A stretch of 64,000 nucleotides of DNA from Halobacterium wangiae (GCF_021249345.1 NZ_CP089588.1:372001-436000), one strand, 5' to 3'. Positions 8,315 through 17,353 are shown, numbered from the stretch's first letter. The notes: a model not told the origin generated them from the sequence alone. Numbers and translations are program-made.

Positions 8315-9691
8315 TCAGGTGACGTTCTCGGTGTTGACCTTCGAGGAGCCGGCGAGGCGGACCTCGCGGTCGGTGAGCGAGTCGAGGAACACGTCCATCG
8401 CGACGTCGATCTCGCGCTCGGTCACGTCCAGTGGCGGGAGCAGCCGCACGGTCTGGTAGCCACAGCCGAGCAGGAGCAGTCCGCGCTCCAGGCACGCCTT
8501 CACGACGGCGTCCCGGCGCTCCTTCGTGTCGAACTCGACGCCGAGCATGAGGCCGTTGCCCCGGACGTCGGTGACGAAGTCGGGTGCGTCGTCGGCGAGT
8601 ACCTCCTTCACCTGGCGGCCACGCGCTCGGACGTTGTCGAGGACGCCGTCACTCGTGATGGCGTCAATGGTCGCGACGCCCTGTGCGGCCGCGACGATGT
8701 CGCCGGCGCCCCACGTCGAGGAGAGCCGTCCGGTCTCCGACGGGAAGAGGTCCTCGTTGGCGACCGTCGCGCCGACGCGGAGGCCCTTCCCGGACGTGAT
8801 GACGTCCGGTTCGAGGGAGGTGTGGTCGACGCCCCACAGTTCGCCCGTGCGGCCGAGTCCGGCCTGGATCTCGTCGGCGACGACGGGGATGTCGTAGGTC
8901 TGCTGGATGTCGACGATGTCGTCGACGAACGACTCGTTGGGGACGCGGTAGCCACCCTCTCCCTGCTGGGGTTCCACGATGACGTAGGCGACCTCCTCGG
9001 GGTCGATGACGCCGCGCTGCGGGTGGAGTTTGTCCGCGATGACGTTGCCGCCCGGGCCGTTGGTCTTCCAGCCGCAGTCGCAGTCGCCCCGGCAGGAACA
9101 GTAGGGAGCGGAGACGACGCCACCGATCTCCGGGTAGCCCCTCCGGTGGACGGTCTTCGAGCGGTTCAGCGAGAGCGCGCCGAGCGTGCGCCCGTGGAAC
9201 GCGCCGTCGAACGTGAACGCGCGGTGGCCGCCCTGCGCGTAGCAGATCTTGATGGCGTTCTCGACGGCCTCCGCGCCCGTGTTCGAGAGGAAGACGGTGT
9301 CGAGGTCGTACTGTTCGGTGATGTCGGTGAGGCGGTGGAGCAACTGCGTCGAGGTGTCGAACTCGGGGTCCTCGGGCGGCCAGCCGCCGCTCGCGTAGAA
9401 GTCCTGGCCCGCGATCTTCAGCGGGTCGACCAGGTCGAACTCCTCGAGGCGCTCCGTGATCTTCGGGTTGTTGTAGCCGAACGGCGCGGCCGCGACGTGG
9501 CTCGTGAAGTCCATCAGGACGTTGCCGTCCACGTCGGTGCAGAACGGGCCGTCGGCCTCCTCGGTGATGTCCCAGACGAACTCGTAGACGTACGTGCTCG
9601 GGGCGGCGTGTTCGTGGTGGTAGTTCACCCACCGCTCGGCCTTCTCTCCAGGCAGGCTTCGGACGCTTGGCTCTGCAGTGTCCCGGTCCAT
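8315..9691 (-). CDS. Class III PLP-dependent aminotransferase with Cys-rich insertion
   Basis: A 458-residue fold-type I enzyme of the ornithine/4-aminobutyrate aminotransferase group. Visible are the PLP phosphate site SNTGAEAVENAIK, the DEIQAGLGRTG motif containing the PLP-ring Asp, and the Schiff-base lysine in SGKGLRVG. An unusual insertion near residue 185 (YCSCRGDCDCGW) has five cysteines in nine residues and could bind zinc or an iron-sulfur cluster. The start at MDRDTAEPSV was chosen since a TATA-like TTTTACTAGG lies about 25 bases upstream; ATG 9700 would add three residues. Substrate unknown; an amino-acid aminotransferase or racemase is possible. Confidence 0.85.
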   Translation of the reverse strand: MDRDTAEPSVRSLPGEKAERWVNYHHEHAAPSTYVYEFVWDITEEADGPFCTDVDGNVLMDFTSHVAAAPFGYNNPKITERLEEFDLVDPLKIAGQDFYASGGWPPEDPEFDTSTQLLHRLTDITEQYDLDTVFLSNTGAEAVENAIKICYAQGGHRAFTFDGAFHGRTLGALSLNRSKTVHRRGYPEIGGVVSAPYCSCRGDCDCGWKTNGPGGNVIADKLHPQRGVIDPEEVAYVIVEPQQGEGGYRVPNESFVDDIVDIQQTYDIPVVADEIQAGLGRTGELWGVDHTSLEPDVITSGKGLRVGATVANEDLFPSETGRLSSTWGAGDIVAAAQGVATIDAITSDGVLDNVRARGRQVKEVLADDAPDFVTDVRGNGLMLGVEFDTKERRDAVVKACLERGLLLLGCGYQTVRLLPPLDVTEREIDVAMDVFLDSLTDREVRLAGSSKVNTENVT

Positions 9692-9746
9692 GGTATGCAT
9701 TGTCGGCGCCCCTAGTAAAAGGCGTTCGTTCCGGTCGCGGCAACAG

Positions 9747-11078
9747 TTACGACGCGACGACGGCCGACGCGACACCGCCTGCAGCCAGCAGAGCGGTGCT
9801 GTAGGCGGCGACCCGCCACGCGAACCCGCGGTTCGAGCTGGTCGCCGTGAGCGCCACCTTGACGCCGATCGAACTCGCCGTCGCGAGCAACACCGCGACC
9901 GTGGCCGCCTGCGGGGAGATAGCACCCGTGCGGTAGAGCACGACGGCGGACGTCGTCGCGCCGGCACTCGACACGAGCCCGGAGACGAACGCGGTGACGT
10001 AGAGACCGGTCGACCCGAACTGGGTCTGGGCGAGGCCGCCCGCCACGACGACGACGAGGAACATCGCGCCGAAGCCGAGTGCGTTGCGCATCGAGAACGG
10101 GCTCTCGAGTTCCATCTCGACGCGCTCGGTCCAGTCCGCCGAGAGGGCCGCGACGGCGATGCTCCCCACCACGATGACCAGCAGGGGGATGGTCCCCTCC
10201 AGCAACACCCCGGCGGAGAGCGTGAACACGACCACGATGAGGAGGTTGCGCAGCGCCATCGCGGCGTTCGCCAGCAGGACGCCCGCGACTGCGTACGACG
10301 CCGCCTCGCGGTGCTGGCTCACGTGGTCGAGCATCGTCCCGACGACGGCCGTCGATGACGCGAGGCCACCGAAGAAGCCCGTGACGGCGATGCCCCGGCC
10401 GCCGTAGGTCTTCACGATGACGTAGTTGAGGATGCCGATGCCGGCGACGAAGACGACCATCAGCCAGACGACCCGGGGTTCGATCTCGACGGCGTAGGCA
10501 CCCGACCCGAGTTCGACAGACCCCGGCGGGAGGACCGGGTAGATGACGAACGCGAGGATGGCGAACTCAGTCGTCGAGCGCAGTTCCTCCCGGGAGAGGT
10601 CCCACGCGAACCCGTGGAGTTCGCGCTTGAACACGAGCAGGATGCTGCTGGTGACGGCCACGACGGTCGCGGGCAACACCTCGCCGAGCGCGACCAGCAC
10701 GCCGACGCCGTAGGCGAGGAGGATGCTCACCGCGGTCGTGAGGTGGAGCCCCTCCTCCTCGTCCTGCAGCCCCGACAGCATGAGGACGCCGGCGAGGACG
10801 ATGACGAACAGCGCGCCCGCCCCCGAGAGGTACGGCGGACAGACCGCCACGTCGGCGGTGCAGCGCTCGGTGTCCACCATTGTGAAGATGGTGCCGAGGA
10901 CGCTGACTAGCGCGAACGTCCGGATGCCCGCGGCCTTCTGGGACCACTCGCGTTCCAGGCCGAGGAACAGTCCGAGCGCGACGGAGAGCGCGATACGGAC
11001 GATGCGGCTGTCCAGGGGCGCGTTCGCGACCGCGTCTGCGGCGGGAGACACCCCCGAACGTTCCACGGGCCCGGACAA
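9747..11078 (-). CDS. MgtC/SapB-DUF4010 membrane protein
   Basis: A 443-residue integral membrane protein with about 12 hydrophobic helices. The N-terminal part has the MgtC-type signature GLFLGLEREW followed by GIRTFALVSVLG. The C-terminal two thirds match the DUF4010 region, with glycine-rich helices such as GFFGGLASSTAVVG and VSGLVSSAGATTSAV. MgtC proteins affect magnesium homeostasis and ATP synthase in bacteria; the DUF4010 partner is uncharacterised. It is tandem with the aminotransferase, 55 bp upstream of it, possibly with its own promoter. Confidence 0.85.
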   Translation of the reverse strand: MSGPVERSGVSPAADAVANAPLDSRIVRIALSVALGLFLGLEREWSQKAAGIRTFALVSVLGTIFTMVDTERCTADVAVCPPYLSGAGALFVIVLAGVLMLSGLQDEEEGLHLTTAVSILLAYGVGVLVALGEVLPATVVAVTSSILLVFKRELHGFAWDLSREELRSTTEFAILAFVIYPVLPPGSVELGSGAYAVEIEPRVVWLMVVFVAGIGILNYVIVKTYGGRGIAVTGFFGGLASSTAVVGTMLDHVSQHREAASYAVAGVLLANAAMALRNLLIVVVFTLSAGVLLEGTIPLLVIVVGSIAVAALSADWTERVEMELESPFSMRNALGFGAMFLVVVVAGGLAQTQFGSTGLYVTAFVSGLVSSAGATTSAVVLYRTGAISPQAATVAVLLATASSIGVKVALTATSSNRGFAWRVAAYSTALLAAGGVASAVVAS

Positions 11079-11176
11079 AAGCCTAGTGGCACTGACGTGG
11101 GAGTCGAGAGGGTCGTCGCCGTGTCGCGACGGGAGACGCGTCGGCTCCGCGAGGTGGCGACGAACTCGACCGCGAG

Positions 11177-11425
11177 CTACCGGCGTTCGAGGCGGGTCCC
11201 GTCGCGCGGGCAGTAGTCGAAGTCGGGGTTCCGGCTACTGAACCCGCACTGGGGGCAGGTCCAGGTCGGCGGTTCGGTGCTGTCGCCACGACTCCGGAAG
11301 AGGAACGGGACGAACGGGACCGCGAGGAAGAACAGTGCGACGTCGAAGACGTACCAGATGATGGCACTGACGAGGAGACTGAGGACGACGCCCGCGACCG
11401 CGGTGGCGAGACGGGCGGAGACCAC
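11177..11425 (-). CDS. Membrane protein with C-terminal zinc ribbon
   Basis: An 82-residue protein starting at a GTG two bases after the stop of the upstream PadR-like gene, so the two are translationally coupled. One or two membrane helices (residues ~4-45) are followed by WTCPQCGFSSRNPDFDYCPRDG. This is a zinc-ribbon pattern C-x2-C-x10-C-x2-D, in which the fourth ligand would be Asp or another residue. Small PadR regulators often control an adjacent membrane protein, which fits this pair. Molecular function unknown. Confidence 0.7.
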   Translation of the reverse strand: MVSARLATAVAGVVLSLLVSAIIWYVFDVALFFLAVPFVPFLFRSRGDSTEPPTWTCPQCGFSSRNPDFDYCPRDGTRLERR

Positions 11426-11427
11426 GG

Positions 11428-11706
11428 CTACTCGAGGTCGACGTACTGTGTCTCCCACTCGCGGCGTGCGCTGAGTTCGCGGCGGCCGCGTCGGGTGAGC
11501 GTGTAGTAGTTCGTCCGCTGGTCGAGTTGGCCCTTGTCCACGAGCCCCTTGTCGACGAGGGTGTCGAGGTTCGGGTAGAGTCGCCCGTGGTGGATCTCCG
11601 ACTCGTAGTACTCCTCTAGTTCCTCCTTGATCGCGAGTCCGTGGGGCTCTTCGAGCCCCGAGACGACGTACAGCAAGTCCCGTTGAAACCCTGTCAAGTC
11701 GTGCAT
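11428..11706 (-). CDS. PadR-family transcriptional regulator
   Basis: A 92-residue winged-helix protein. LTGFQRDLLYVVSGL and HGLAIKEELEEYY form the first helices, and HHGRLYPNLDTLVDKGLV is the recognition helix and wing typical of PadR. It ends with a short helix (RRELSARREWE) that can dimerise. The start MHDLTGFQRD fits the domain edge; a longer reading upstream crosses the divergent promoter region. It overlaps nothing and precedes the zinc-ribbon membrane gene by two bases, so autoregulation of a two-gene operon is likely. Confidence 0.88.
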   Translation of the reverse strand: MHDLTGFQRDLLYVVSGLEEPHGLAIKEELEEYYESEIHHGRLYPNLDTLVDKGLVDKGQLDQRTNYYTLTRRGRRELSARREWETQYVDLE

Positions 11707-11848
11707 ATGTTTCGTACTCGGTAGAAATTCTCTCTGCGAAAACATAAGCGTGGTGGGTCGATACCGACCTCGCCCCGAGGGGGAACAAATTTCGTGTGGT
11801 GACATGTCCGTCGTCGCACTTATGCATCCGACGACCGTACCGGGACGC
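11707..11848. promoter_or_regulatory. Divergent promoter between PadR and amphi-Trp genes
   Basis: A 142-bp intergenic stretch. On the plus strand CACTTATGCATCC places an A/T-rich box about 30 bases before the ATG at 11849. On the minus strand an A/T-rich run (GCTTATGTTTTC, near 11745) lies about 45 bases before the PadR start. The region is clearly richer in A and T than its surroundings and is the natural binding site for the PadR protein. Confidence 0.5.
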
Positions 11849-12142
11849 ATGCCCGAGGAAGTACTCTTCGTGAGCGAGCACCGCCAGACTCGTGGGGACG
11901 TCGCAGCCTACCTCCGCACCGTCGCGGACAAACTCGACGGCGACGCCGCGCTGACGCTCGCCGACGGCGATCAGTCGGTCGAACTCGAACCGCCCGCGGA
12001 GGTCGAGTTCGAGGTGAAAGTCGAGCGCGAAACCGGCTCCGGCCCCGACGAGATCGGTCTGGAGCTAGAACTCGAGTGGGACGACGTGGACACGGACGAG
12101 GTCAGCGGCGACGAGGGGACGACCGGCCTCGACATCTCCTGA
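11849..12142 (+). CDS. Amphi-Trp domain protein
   Basis: A 97-residue small acidic protein. PEEVLFVSEHRQTRGDVAAYLR and VADKLDGDAALTLADGDQSVELEPP match the haloarchaeal amphi-Trp domain family, and the second half is a beta-rich, Glu-rich tail (EVEFEVKVERE). The family is widespread in haloarchaea but without a known function. The ATG at 11849 lies at the domain start and has a TATA-like box 30 bases upstream; in-frame upstream ATGs fall in promoter sequence. Confidence 0.8.
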   Translation: MPEEVLFVSEHRQTRGDVAAYLRTVADKLDGDAALTLADGDQSVELEPPAEVEFEVKVERETGSGPDEIGLELELEWDDVDTDEVSGDEGTTGLDIS

Positions 12143-12186
12143 AGCGGGACGGAAGCGACGCTGGTCGCTCCCGGTGACAGTACTGG

Positions 12187-12316
12187 CGGCAGCCCTGGCT
12201 GCCGAACGTGATGCAACGGAAAAGGTTGCGGAGCCGGAACGTCCGGCCCCGCAGCCGCCCTGAATTGGTCCCCGCTGACGCTTCGGCCCTCCAAAGCGAA
12301 GCGTCACCTGATGCAA
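12187..12316 (+). ncRNA. Candidate structured RNA: three consecutive hairpins
   Basis: The gap between the amphi-Trp gene and the 48-residue gene holds three hairpins in a row. GGCAGCC-CT-GGCTGCC is at 12187-12202. The second is TGCGGAGCCGGA-ACG-TCCGGCCCCGCA around 12227-12253, with one mismatch in the stem. The third is TGACGCTTCG, an 11-nt loop, then CGAAGCGTCA, around 12277-12307. The octamer TGATGCAA occurs at 12209-12216 and 12309-12316, bracketing the last two hairpins at 100-bp spacing. The strand and transcription are unknown; a terminator cluster or a small mobile remnant with an 8-bp target duplication are alternatives. Confidence 0.35.
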
Positions 12317-12361
12317 GACGCGGCACGATAATAAATCTATCCCCAGACCCCATTTGTGCCG

Positions 12362-12508
12362 CTACATGTGTTCCTCCTCCAGTACCCACCCGAGGGCGCG
12401 GCGGTAGTACGTGAACATCTCCCGGACGCCCTCGTGGTTCATCTCCTCGGACTCCAGTTCTTCGACCAGGAACTCGTACTGCTTGCGGACTTCCTCCTCG
12501 TCTCTCAT
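12362..12508 (-). CDS. 48-residue conserved-looking small protein
   Basis: A very short open frame with a good start and stop: MRDEEEVRKQYEFLVEELE at the head and GWVLEEEHM at the end. It is strongly acidic and predicted to be two amphipathic helices, the second with the aromatic-rich EMFTYYRRALGW. Base composition by codon position resembles its neighbours. It is divergent from citrate synthase, with 80 bp between the starts. No known function; it could be a small protein partner or regulator. Confidence 0.6.
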   Translation of the reverse strand: MRDEEEVRKQYEFLVEELESEEMNHEGVREMFTYYRRALGWVLEEEHM

Positions 12509-12588
12509 ACGCTGGCCTACCGCCTGCAGGCGTATCAATCTCCGTGCAGACGAGTAGATTCAATAGCGGTCCACGGGAACTCGGGGAC

Positions 12589-13722
<1,134 letters not shown>

Positions 13723-13774
13723 GTCACAGTCGTCACTCCGCTCTGCGGACTCGAACCCCGGAACGGAGCGTCGC

Positions 13775-14002
13775 TCAGCTCGGGGTGACCTGCTCGCAGC
13801 CGATTTTCGTGCGGGCGTTCACGACGCCCGGGCCGGCTCTCTCGAGTGACGTCCCGTCAGACGCCTCGAACGACTTCTCGAACCCCTGGCTCGGGCTGTC
13901 ACAGGCCGGGTTCTCTCCGGTCGCCGCTGCCGGCGCCACACCCACGCTGCCGACTACCAGCGCGAGGACCAGTCCCACCACTACAGCGTTCGTCGAGTTC
14001 AT
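13775..14002 (-). CDS. Small secreted haloarchaeal protein
   Basis: A 75-residue protein with a Sec-type signal peptide (MNSTNAVVVGLVLALVVGSV then VAPAAATGENP, probable cleavage after AAA). The short mature part has two cysteines (PACDSP and KIGCEQ) that could form a disulfide. No recognised family. It is convergent with citrate synthase and upstream of nothing on its own strand within 100 bp, so it appears monocistronic. Confidence 0.6.
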   Translation of the reverse strand: MNSTNAVVVGLVLALVVGSVGVAPAAATGENPACDSPSQGFEKSFEASDGTSLERAGPGVVNARTKIGCEQVTPS

Positions 14003-14120
14003 CGTTACACGTTGGCTCGCCAGACGGTTAAGGATTCGCTGGAACGCCGGGAGAGTGGCGCGTTCGGCTCCACTGTGCCCGACGAGAGAGACGGACTGGA
14101 CACCGACGTGGTGCCCGGAG

Positions 14121-14444
14121 TCACTCGTCCGCCGACCCCGCCCTCCCGGAGTCGAGCGGCCGGAGTTCGATGCTGCCACCGCTGCTGACGGTGGCACGGA
14201 ACCCCTGGCAGTTCACGGTCACCTCGACGAGGCCCGGTGGTGACTGGAGGACCTCGTCCAGCGCCTCCGTGTCGAAGCAGTCTCCGAGGGGAGCCAGCGC
14301 GAGCGAGTCGATCCCCTTCGCCTGCGCGACCGCCTCCACGAGGGCGAGAGACGGCTGGTCGCTATCCATCTCGTCGACAGTCCAGTGCGTCTGGCGGTCC
14401 GCGTCGTCCGACACCGAGTCGTTATCGTCGCGATTCGGGACCAC
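14121..14444 (-). CDS. HalOD1 output-domain protein
   Basis: A 107-residue protein beginning at a GTG three bases after the stop of the other HalOD1 gene at 14448. TVDEMDSDQPSLALVEAVAQ, then GIDSLALAPLGDCFDTEALD, and the strand-turn VEVTVNCQGFRATVSSGGSI are the pattern of the haloarchaeal output domain 1. These stand-alone domains are thought to act in signal transduction. The pair is almost certainly one operon produced by duplication followed by divergence. Confidence 0.82.
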   Translation of the reverse strand: MVPNRDDNDSVSDDADRQTHWTVDEMDSDQPSLALVEAVAQAKGIDSLALAPLGDCFDTEALDEVLQSPPGLVEVTVNCQGFRATVSSGGSIELRPLDSGRAGSADE

Positions 14445-14447
14445 GGA

Positions 14448-14780
14448 TTACGCGTTGACGCCCTGCGGGCTGTCGTTGCAGTCCCGGAGCGGGCTGAGCG
14501 TGAGCAACCCGTCGTCCCGGACGGTCACGTGGTGCCCGTGGAACTCGAAGGAGAGTGTCCCGTCCGCGTTCTGGCCACCGACGTGGTCGTCGAGGACGGC
14601 CGGGTCGACGGTGTAGTACAGCGGACGCATCTCCAGGGGGCCGTCGTCCGTGAGCGAACTGAGCGCGAGGACGAGAGTGGTGCTGACCGCCCAGGGGCTG
14701 TCGTGCTCGTGGCGCACCTCGTAGACACCCGTCTCTGGATCGAACTCCGGTCGGACGTCTGTCGTGTGGGTTGACAGCAT
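14448..14780 (-). CDS. HalOD1 output-domain protein
   Basis: A 110-residue acidic protein. SPWAVSTTLVLALSSLTDDG, then RPLYYTVDPAVLDDHVG and LSFEFHGHHVTVRDDGLLTL, follow the HalOD1 order of helix, pro-leu-tyr segment, helix and beta hairpin. It is the first gene of the two-gene HalOD1 operon. The 246-bp stretch upstream (14781-15026) shows no gene; it must hold the promoter, and an A/T-rich segment (TGTACTTGTATTC) lies near 14810-14825. Confidence 0.82.
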   Translation of the reverse strand: MLSTHTTDVRPEFDPETGVYEVRHEHDSPWAVSTTLVLALSSLTDDGPLEMRPLYYTVDPAVLDDHVGGQNADGTLSFEFHGHHVTVRDDGLLTLSPLRDCNDSPQGVNA

Positions 14781-15026
14781 GGCTGAATTGGAACTGAGTA
14801 GCCGCTTCGTGTACTTGTATTCGCCGTTTCAGGAGTGGAATAGAATCCACGCGGTGGACGGCTGCCAGTCCTGGGTCCCGTCGGACCCGTGGTTGCCAAC
14901 CCACCGCGGGGGACACGCGCAATCCGTGGGACAAACCCGGGCCGTGAGAGCAGCGGCGGGTAGCAAGGCTGGCGGCCCGCTCCGCTCGACGGCGGGTCCA
15001 GCGCCGAAACCGGAGCGTCGGCAGGA

Positions 15027-15911
15027 CTACAGTGACACTGGGTCCGCGTCCGAGATGTGCCGAGAGTAGACGTCCTCGGCCCACGCCACGGCGGCGGGGT
15101 CGTCGCACTCGACGAGGATCTCCGCGTTGCTGTTGGCGTTGTGTGCGGCCATCCCGACCTTCTCCTCGGAGATGAACAGCTCGAAGGGGAGCCCGTCGTG
15201 GGCGTAGACGTCGAAGTTCCCAGTGGTGATGGTCTCGTAGGCTTTCTCCGGGTACTCCGCGAGCATGATCTCGATGACCTCCCTGTCGAATATCGCCTCG
15301 ATCTCCATCCCGTCCATCATCTCGCGGTAGCCGACGTCGACGTAGACCGGCGAGATGACCGTCGAGAACATCCGGAGCCGTTCCGCGTCCTCGATGAACT
15401 CGATGATCCGGTGGATCGTGGCGTGGGGCTGTCTGGCCTTCCGCCGGACGACCGTCGCGTCGGTGAAGTACTCGACGGGGACGGTGCCGGCGTGACCGTC
15501 GATGGAGTTCAGGAACTTGTCCAGTGAGAGCGCGGCGGCCGTGTGAGTGCCGAAGGCCTCCGTCTCCTCCGTGACCATGGTGCCGACGCTGGTCAGACGG
15601 TACTCGCCGCCGGACTCCTCGACGAGGTCGCGGTCCTCGAGGGAGTTGATCGCCCGGTGGAGCGTCGACCGGGACATGTCCACTGACTCCAGGAGGTCGC
15701 TCGTGGTCGCCGACCCCGAGCGGAGCGAGCGCAGGAGTGGTCGTCGTCGGACCACTTCCAGCAGGAACTCGTCGATATCGTCCGGGGAGACGCCGTCCTG
15801 CGGGCAGTGGTCCAGTTCCTCTGCCGTACCCCCCTCCTCGCGACTGTCGTCGACGAGGTCGGTCCCACCGTCGGCGACGAGGACGTCGTCTCGTGGTGTC
15901 TCGGCGGTCAT
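15027..15911 (-). CDS. Winged-helix regulator with FilR1-like domain
   Basis: A 294-residue transcription factor. After an acidic head, residues ~45-110 form a winged helix (EVVRRRPLLRSLRSG, SATTSDLLESVDMSRSTLHR, LEDRDLVEESGGEYRLTSVG). The second half, with TVISPVYVDVGYREM, IEAIFDREVIEIM and GLPFELFISEEKVGM, matches the middle domain of methanogenesis-regulatory FilR1-like (formerly DUF1724) proteins of haloarchaea. Its ATG overlaps the stop of the terpene-synthase-like gene by 4 bases, so it is the last gene of that operon and probably its feedback regulator. Confidence 0.85.
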   Translation of the reverse strand: MTAETPRDDVLVADGGTDLVDDSREEGGTAEELDHCPQDGVSPDDIDEFLLEVVRRRPLLRSLRSGSATTSDLLESVDMSRSTLHRAINSLEDRDLVEESGGEYRLTSVGTMVTEETEAFGTHTAAALSLDKFLNSIDGHAGTVPVEYFTDATVVRRKARQPHATIHRIIEFIEDAERLRMFSTVISPVYVDVGYREMMDGMEIEAIFDREVIEIMLAEYPEKAYETITTGNFDVYAHDGLPFELFISEEKVGMAAHNANSNAEILVECDDPAAVAWAEDVYSRHISDADPVSL

Positions 15912-16927
15912 TTCAGCCCCCTGCTCATGAGGTGGTACTCCATCACCGTCTCGATGCCGTCGAGGTACGAGCCGACGTCGACGGACGCCAGTTCCCCCTC
16001 GAACTCGCGTGCGGCGTCACGTTCCTCGGTCCACTGCCTGAGGAACACGTCCTCGACGTCGTGGTCGTGGATCGTCCCGATGATCGCGCCGACCTCGTGT
16101 TCCCCGCCGTCCGCCCTGGACGCCCGCAGTTGCTCGGGCGAGACCAGTTCGTGTTCGAGCGCGTGCGCGACGACCCCCGAGGTGAAGTCCCCCTCGGCGA
16201 CCTCGCGCTCCCAGGTGGTGACCCAGTTGCCGATCCGGACCATCCGCTGGGCGCGGTCGACCACGCGGCGGAGCGTCGCCAGGTCGGCCCGGTCGAACTC
16301 CGGGGAGTAGGCGAGGTCGACGTCGACGAACCCGAACAGCATCATGTTGTGTGCGTCGTAGGTCTGGACCTCGGACTCGGTGACGGCGTCGAGGTTCTGG
16401 TTCGCCAGGTAGGAGTAGTCCATCGCGTTGACGACCTGCTTCAGGTCGAACTGGACGATGTCCGCGAACTCGGCCGACCGCGGTCCGTCCCGCAGTCGCG
16501 CCGAGAACTGGTCCCAGACCTCGCTCGCGAACGCCAGGGCGTCGCGGTCGACGCCCTCGCGGGCGTAGTTCGTGGACTGGTGTTCGAACGGGAGTTTCGC
16601 GGCCTCGTCGAACGTCGCCCACTCCATGTGTTTCTCGGCGACGTCGTCGAGGACGCTCACGAACAGCAGGCCGAGCAGTTTGGCGTCCCGCGAGTGCTCG
16701 GCGTACTCGGGCGGGACAGTGGAGAGCGTGAACTTCGGGAAGAGGTGGTGCGCCCACTTCCAGAGGAACCGGTCCCGGTCGCCGATGAGCGTCTCGTAGC
16801 TGTCGACCAGGGGGCGGACGTGCTCGGGGAGTGGGTGGTTCTGGACGCGCTCGAGGGGAGCGCTCGACTGTTCGCCCGTCGGGGGCGCCAGTGGACTGTC
16901 TGTGGACTCCGTTTCTCGAGTGTTCAT
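15908..16927 (-). CDS. Class I terpene-synthase-like protein
   Basis: A 339-residue, mostly helical protein. At 94-98 it has DDVAE (a DDxxE aspartate-rich motif, in LLGLLFVSVLDDVAEKH), and at 234-242 NWVTTWERE, which fits the NSE motif N-x3-S/T-x3-E. The ~140-residue spacing between them is that of class I terpene synthases, which ionise prenyl diphosphates with three Mg2+. The residue position corresponding to the diphosphate-sensor Arg appears to be Gln188 (QTYDAHN), and no C-terminal RY pair is visible, so catalysis is not assured. It is the middle gene of an operon with 4-bp overlaps on both sides. Confidence 0.6.
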   Translation of the reverse strand: MNTRETESTDSPLAPPTGEQSSAPLERVQNHPLPEHVRPLVDSYETLIGDRDRFLWKWAHHLFPKFTLSTVPPEYAEHSRDAKLLGLLFVSVLDDVAEKHMEWATFDEAAKLPFEHQSTNYAREGVDRDALAFASEVWDQFSARLRDGPRSAEFADIVQFDLKQVVNAMDYSYLANQNLDAVTESEVQTYDAHNMMLFGFVDVDLAYSPEFDRADLATLRRVVDRAQRMVRIGNWVTTWEREVAEGDFTSGVVAHALEHELVSPEQLRASRADGGEHEVGAIIGTIHDHDVEDVFLRQWTEERDAAREFEGELASVDVGSYLDGIETVMEYHLMSRGLK

Positions 16928-17328
16928 GGCTGTTCGTGGCGCTTGTCGGCCGCCTCGCTGGCGGCCAGCAGCGACTCCAGTGTCGCCGACTCGTGGTACT
17001 CGACGGTGCCAGCGACGGGGTCGTAGGTCACGACCCCCGCGGCGTCCAGTTTCGGCAGGTGGACGTGGTGGAGGTCGGTCGTGACGCGGACCCGGTGTGT
17101 TCTCGGTCCCGTCGTCGGGTACTCGCTCTCGACGGCGATGGCGAGCAGTTCGTCGAACGGTACAGCCCCCCGGGGATGTGCCGCGAGATACGAAACGACG
17201 GTGCGGCGACGCGCACTCGCGAGGAGGCGGTGCAACTCGTCGATCGGGATATCCCCGTCCTGGGGCTGGCTCTGCCCGCTGACTGGGGACACGGGAGTAT
17301 CCCTCCCGGTGGGACTGTCGTCACTCAT
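16924..17328 (-). CDS. Winged-helix (DUF7344-type) protein
   Basis: A 134-residue protein. IPIDELHRLLASARRRTVVSYLAAHP is the first helix pair of a haloarchaeal winged-helix domain, followed by HRVRVTTDLHHVHLPKLDAAGVVTY (recognition helix and wing). The N-terminal 30 residues are low-complexity. It is the first gene of the operon: its TGA overlaps the ATG of the terpene-synthase-like gene. Proteins of this type are presumed DNA-binding regulators. A TATA-like GGTTATCC lies about 30 bases upstream. Confidence 0.82.
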   Translation of the reverse strand: MSDDSPTGRDTPVSPVSGQSQPQDGDIPIDELHRLLASARRRTVVSYLAAHPRGAVPFDELLAIAVESEYPTTGPRTHRVRVTTDLHHVHLPKLDAAGVVTYDPVAGTVEYHESATLESLLAASEAADKRHEQP

Positions 17329-17353
17329 GCGACTCTGGGCAGACTACGGAAGG

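Noticed and set aside
12209-12316. C/D-box or H/ACA guide RNA
   Set aside because: The C- and D-box-like motifs are weak and the spacing (about 105 nt) is too long for a classic archaeal C/D RNA; no pocket with a 3' ACA was found, so only a generic structured-RNA candidate is kept.
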